Assembly (NCBI GenBank): GCA_009599575.1
Contig: VWND01000086.1
Span: 62,001 to 126,000, forward strand
Reading direction: 5' to 3'
DNA from: Blumeriella jaapii
Taxonomy: Eukaryota > Ascomycota > Leotiomycetes > Helotiales > Drepanopezizaceae
DNA length: 64,000 nt
The translations under genes were made by a program, and so were the position numbers. Positions 63,351-64,000 of this stretch are shown piece after piece. Under the pieces are notes generated by a model. The model was given only the letters and a program-made list of their open reading frames with translations. It was not told the origin of the DNA and did no database searches. Numbering within the stretch: position 1 is the first letter of the stretch; each line of letters begins with the position of its first letter.

Positions 63351-64000
63351 CTGTCTCATCCTCCCCCCCCCCACCCCATCTCACCCGCCCTGGGCACAGG
63401 ACTTCCTGATCGCCCGAACCGAAACCTCCCGTCCACGACACGACTCACTCTCCGGGCGGCGAGGACAGCAGAGGTCGACGGTATCTGGACGAGGGGAGCA
63501 GTAGGGACCCGAGACCGAATCCTCTCCCTCCGTCGTCCCGGGCGCCTGCAATCTCGTCCTCTCCGTCTCGGCCTGCGCGGCGCAGGAGTCGAGGCCCATC
63601 TCCTCGACGACCGGGTCCCATGTACTGTACAGCACTGTAAGGTATGTACAGTACGGCGGCCTGCGGCGACGGGCATCCAGCAGCTTGCGCTTCTTCGAGA
63701 TGGAGACGCGGACTTCCACCCCCGGACATGTCGGCGGGGGAGATGCTCGGCATCAAGAGATGTTGTGCTCATGCACCGTCGGAGCTGTGGCGTGTCGGGA
63801 AACGCTCCTCCGAAAGTGGTGATTCAAGACGTCAACGATGCAGTCACGTGGTCGTCGACATGTCGCCTCGCGCATGCTTCTATTCTCGCCCCGTCCCCGA
63901 CTTACCGTCAGTACAGCATCATTTCATTCATACACGACCGTGACTCGAGCACTCCCTTACCTCGGGTCGACGCGGCCATGATGTAAGAGATCTCTGCTGT
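63351..64000. other. Window end, possible partial gene on minus strand not resolved
   Basis: Minus-strand frames over 63381-63760 are GC-rich and contain a short SISKKRK sequence, and an ATG at about 63981 is followed by a GTAAGG donor-like site. No family could be assigned and the frames include two GTACTGTAC/GTACAGTAC palindromes (63622, 63646), so no gene is called. Confidence 0.35.

Noticed and set aside
63381..63990. Start of a ribosomal protein S3 gene, suggested by SISKKRK near the minus-strand end
   Set aside because: The residues after the short match do not follow the S3 sequence, and palindromic intergenic motifs lie inside the frame.

Overview
The window is nuclear DNA of a filamentous ascomycete (Pezizomycotina). 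Genes are split by short spliceosomal introns (about 48-173 nt) with GT donors, CTAAC/CTGAC-like branch points and YAG acceptors. Gene content is typical of that group: a HET-domain protein, SAT4-type rhodopsin-domain proteins, a Zn2Cys6 domain, a fungal-type tyrosinase, KatG, THO2 and MET2. The class is not resolved. No tRNA, rRNA, CRISPR or intact transposon was seen.

Layout. 1-3175: low-complexity intergenic DNA. 3176-7440: divergent pair of secreted proteins, a beta-propeller lactonase (-) and an FAD-linked oxidase of the berberine-bridge type (+). 8946-17730: two large disordered proteins (-). 18877-19984: syntaxin SED5 (+). 21739-22860: intronless GH105 hydrolase (-). 24048-25134: calmodulin-like EF-hand protein (-). 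25995-28311: catalase-peroxidase (-). 30340-30927: SAT4-domain pseudogene (-). 35019-35838 (-) and 36400-38796 (+): divergent pair, an acidic orphan protein and a Zn2Cys6-HET fusion. 38797-41390: AT-rich gene desert. 41391-43048: intact seven-exon SAT4 protein (-). 45402-47151: nine-exon tyrosinase with a 6-nt exon (+). 47780-55129 (-) and 55655-57285 (+): divergent pair THO2 and MET2. 59537-61838: SYLF/Ysc84-type protein (-). 61839-64000: satellite-rich DNA with a 9-bp minisatellite.

The genes do not form one obvious pathway. Core cell functions (SED5, THO2, MET2, SYLF) alternate with accessory ones (lactonase/oxidase, GH105, tyrosinase, KatG, HET, SAT4). The clearest possible functional link is the divergent oxidase-lactonase pair, because oxidation of a sugar to a lactone followed by hydrolysis would use both.

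Two window-wide signals stand out. First, a palindromic motif GTACTGTAC (with GTACAGTAC) recurs in most intergenic gaps and in none of the confident coding exons. Second, at least five single-step frame breaks interrupt otherwise well-conserved genes (oxidase, KatG, HET, THO2 twice). They lie mostly in short G/C runs, which suggests base-level indel errors in the assembly rather than five independent pseudogenes. Exon boundaries were worked out by hand from splice signals, phase and family conservation; the least certain are marked.
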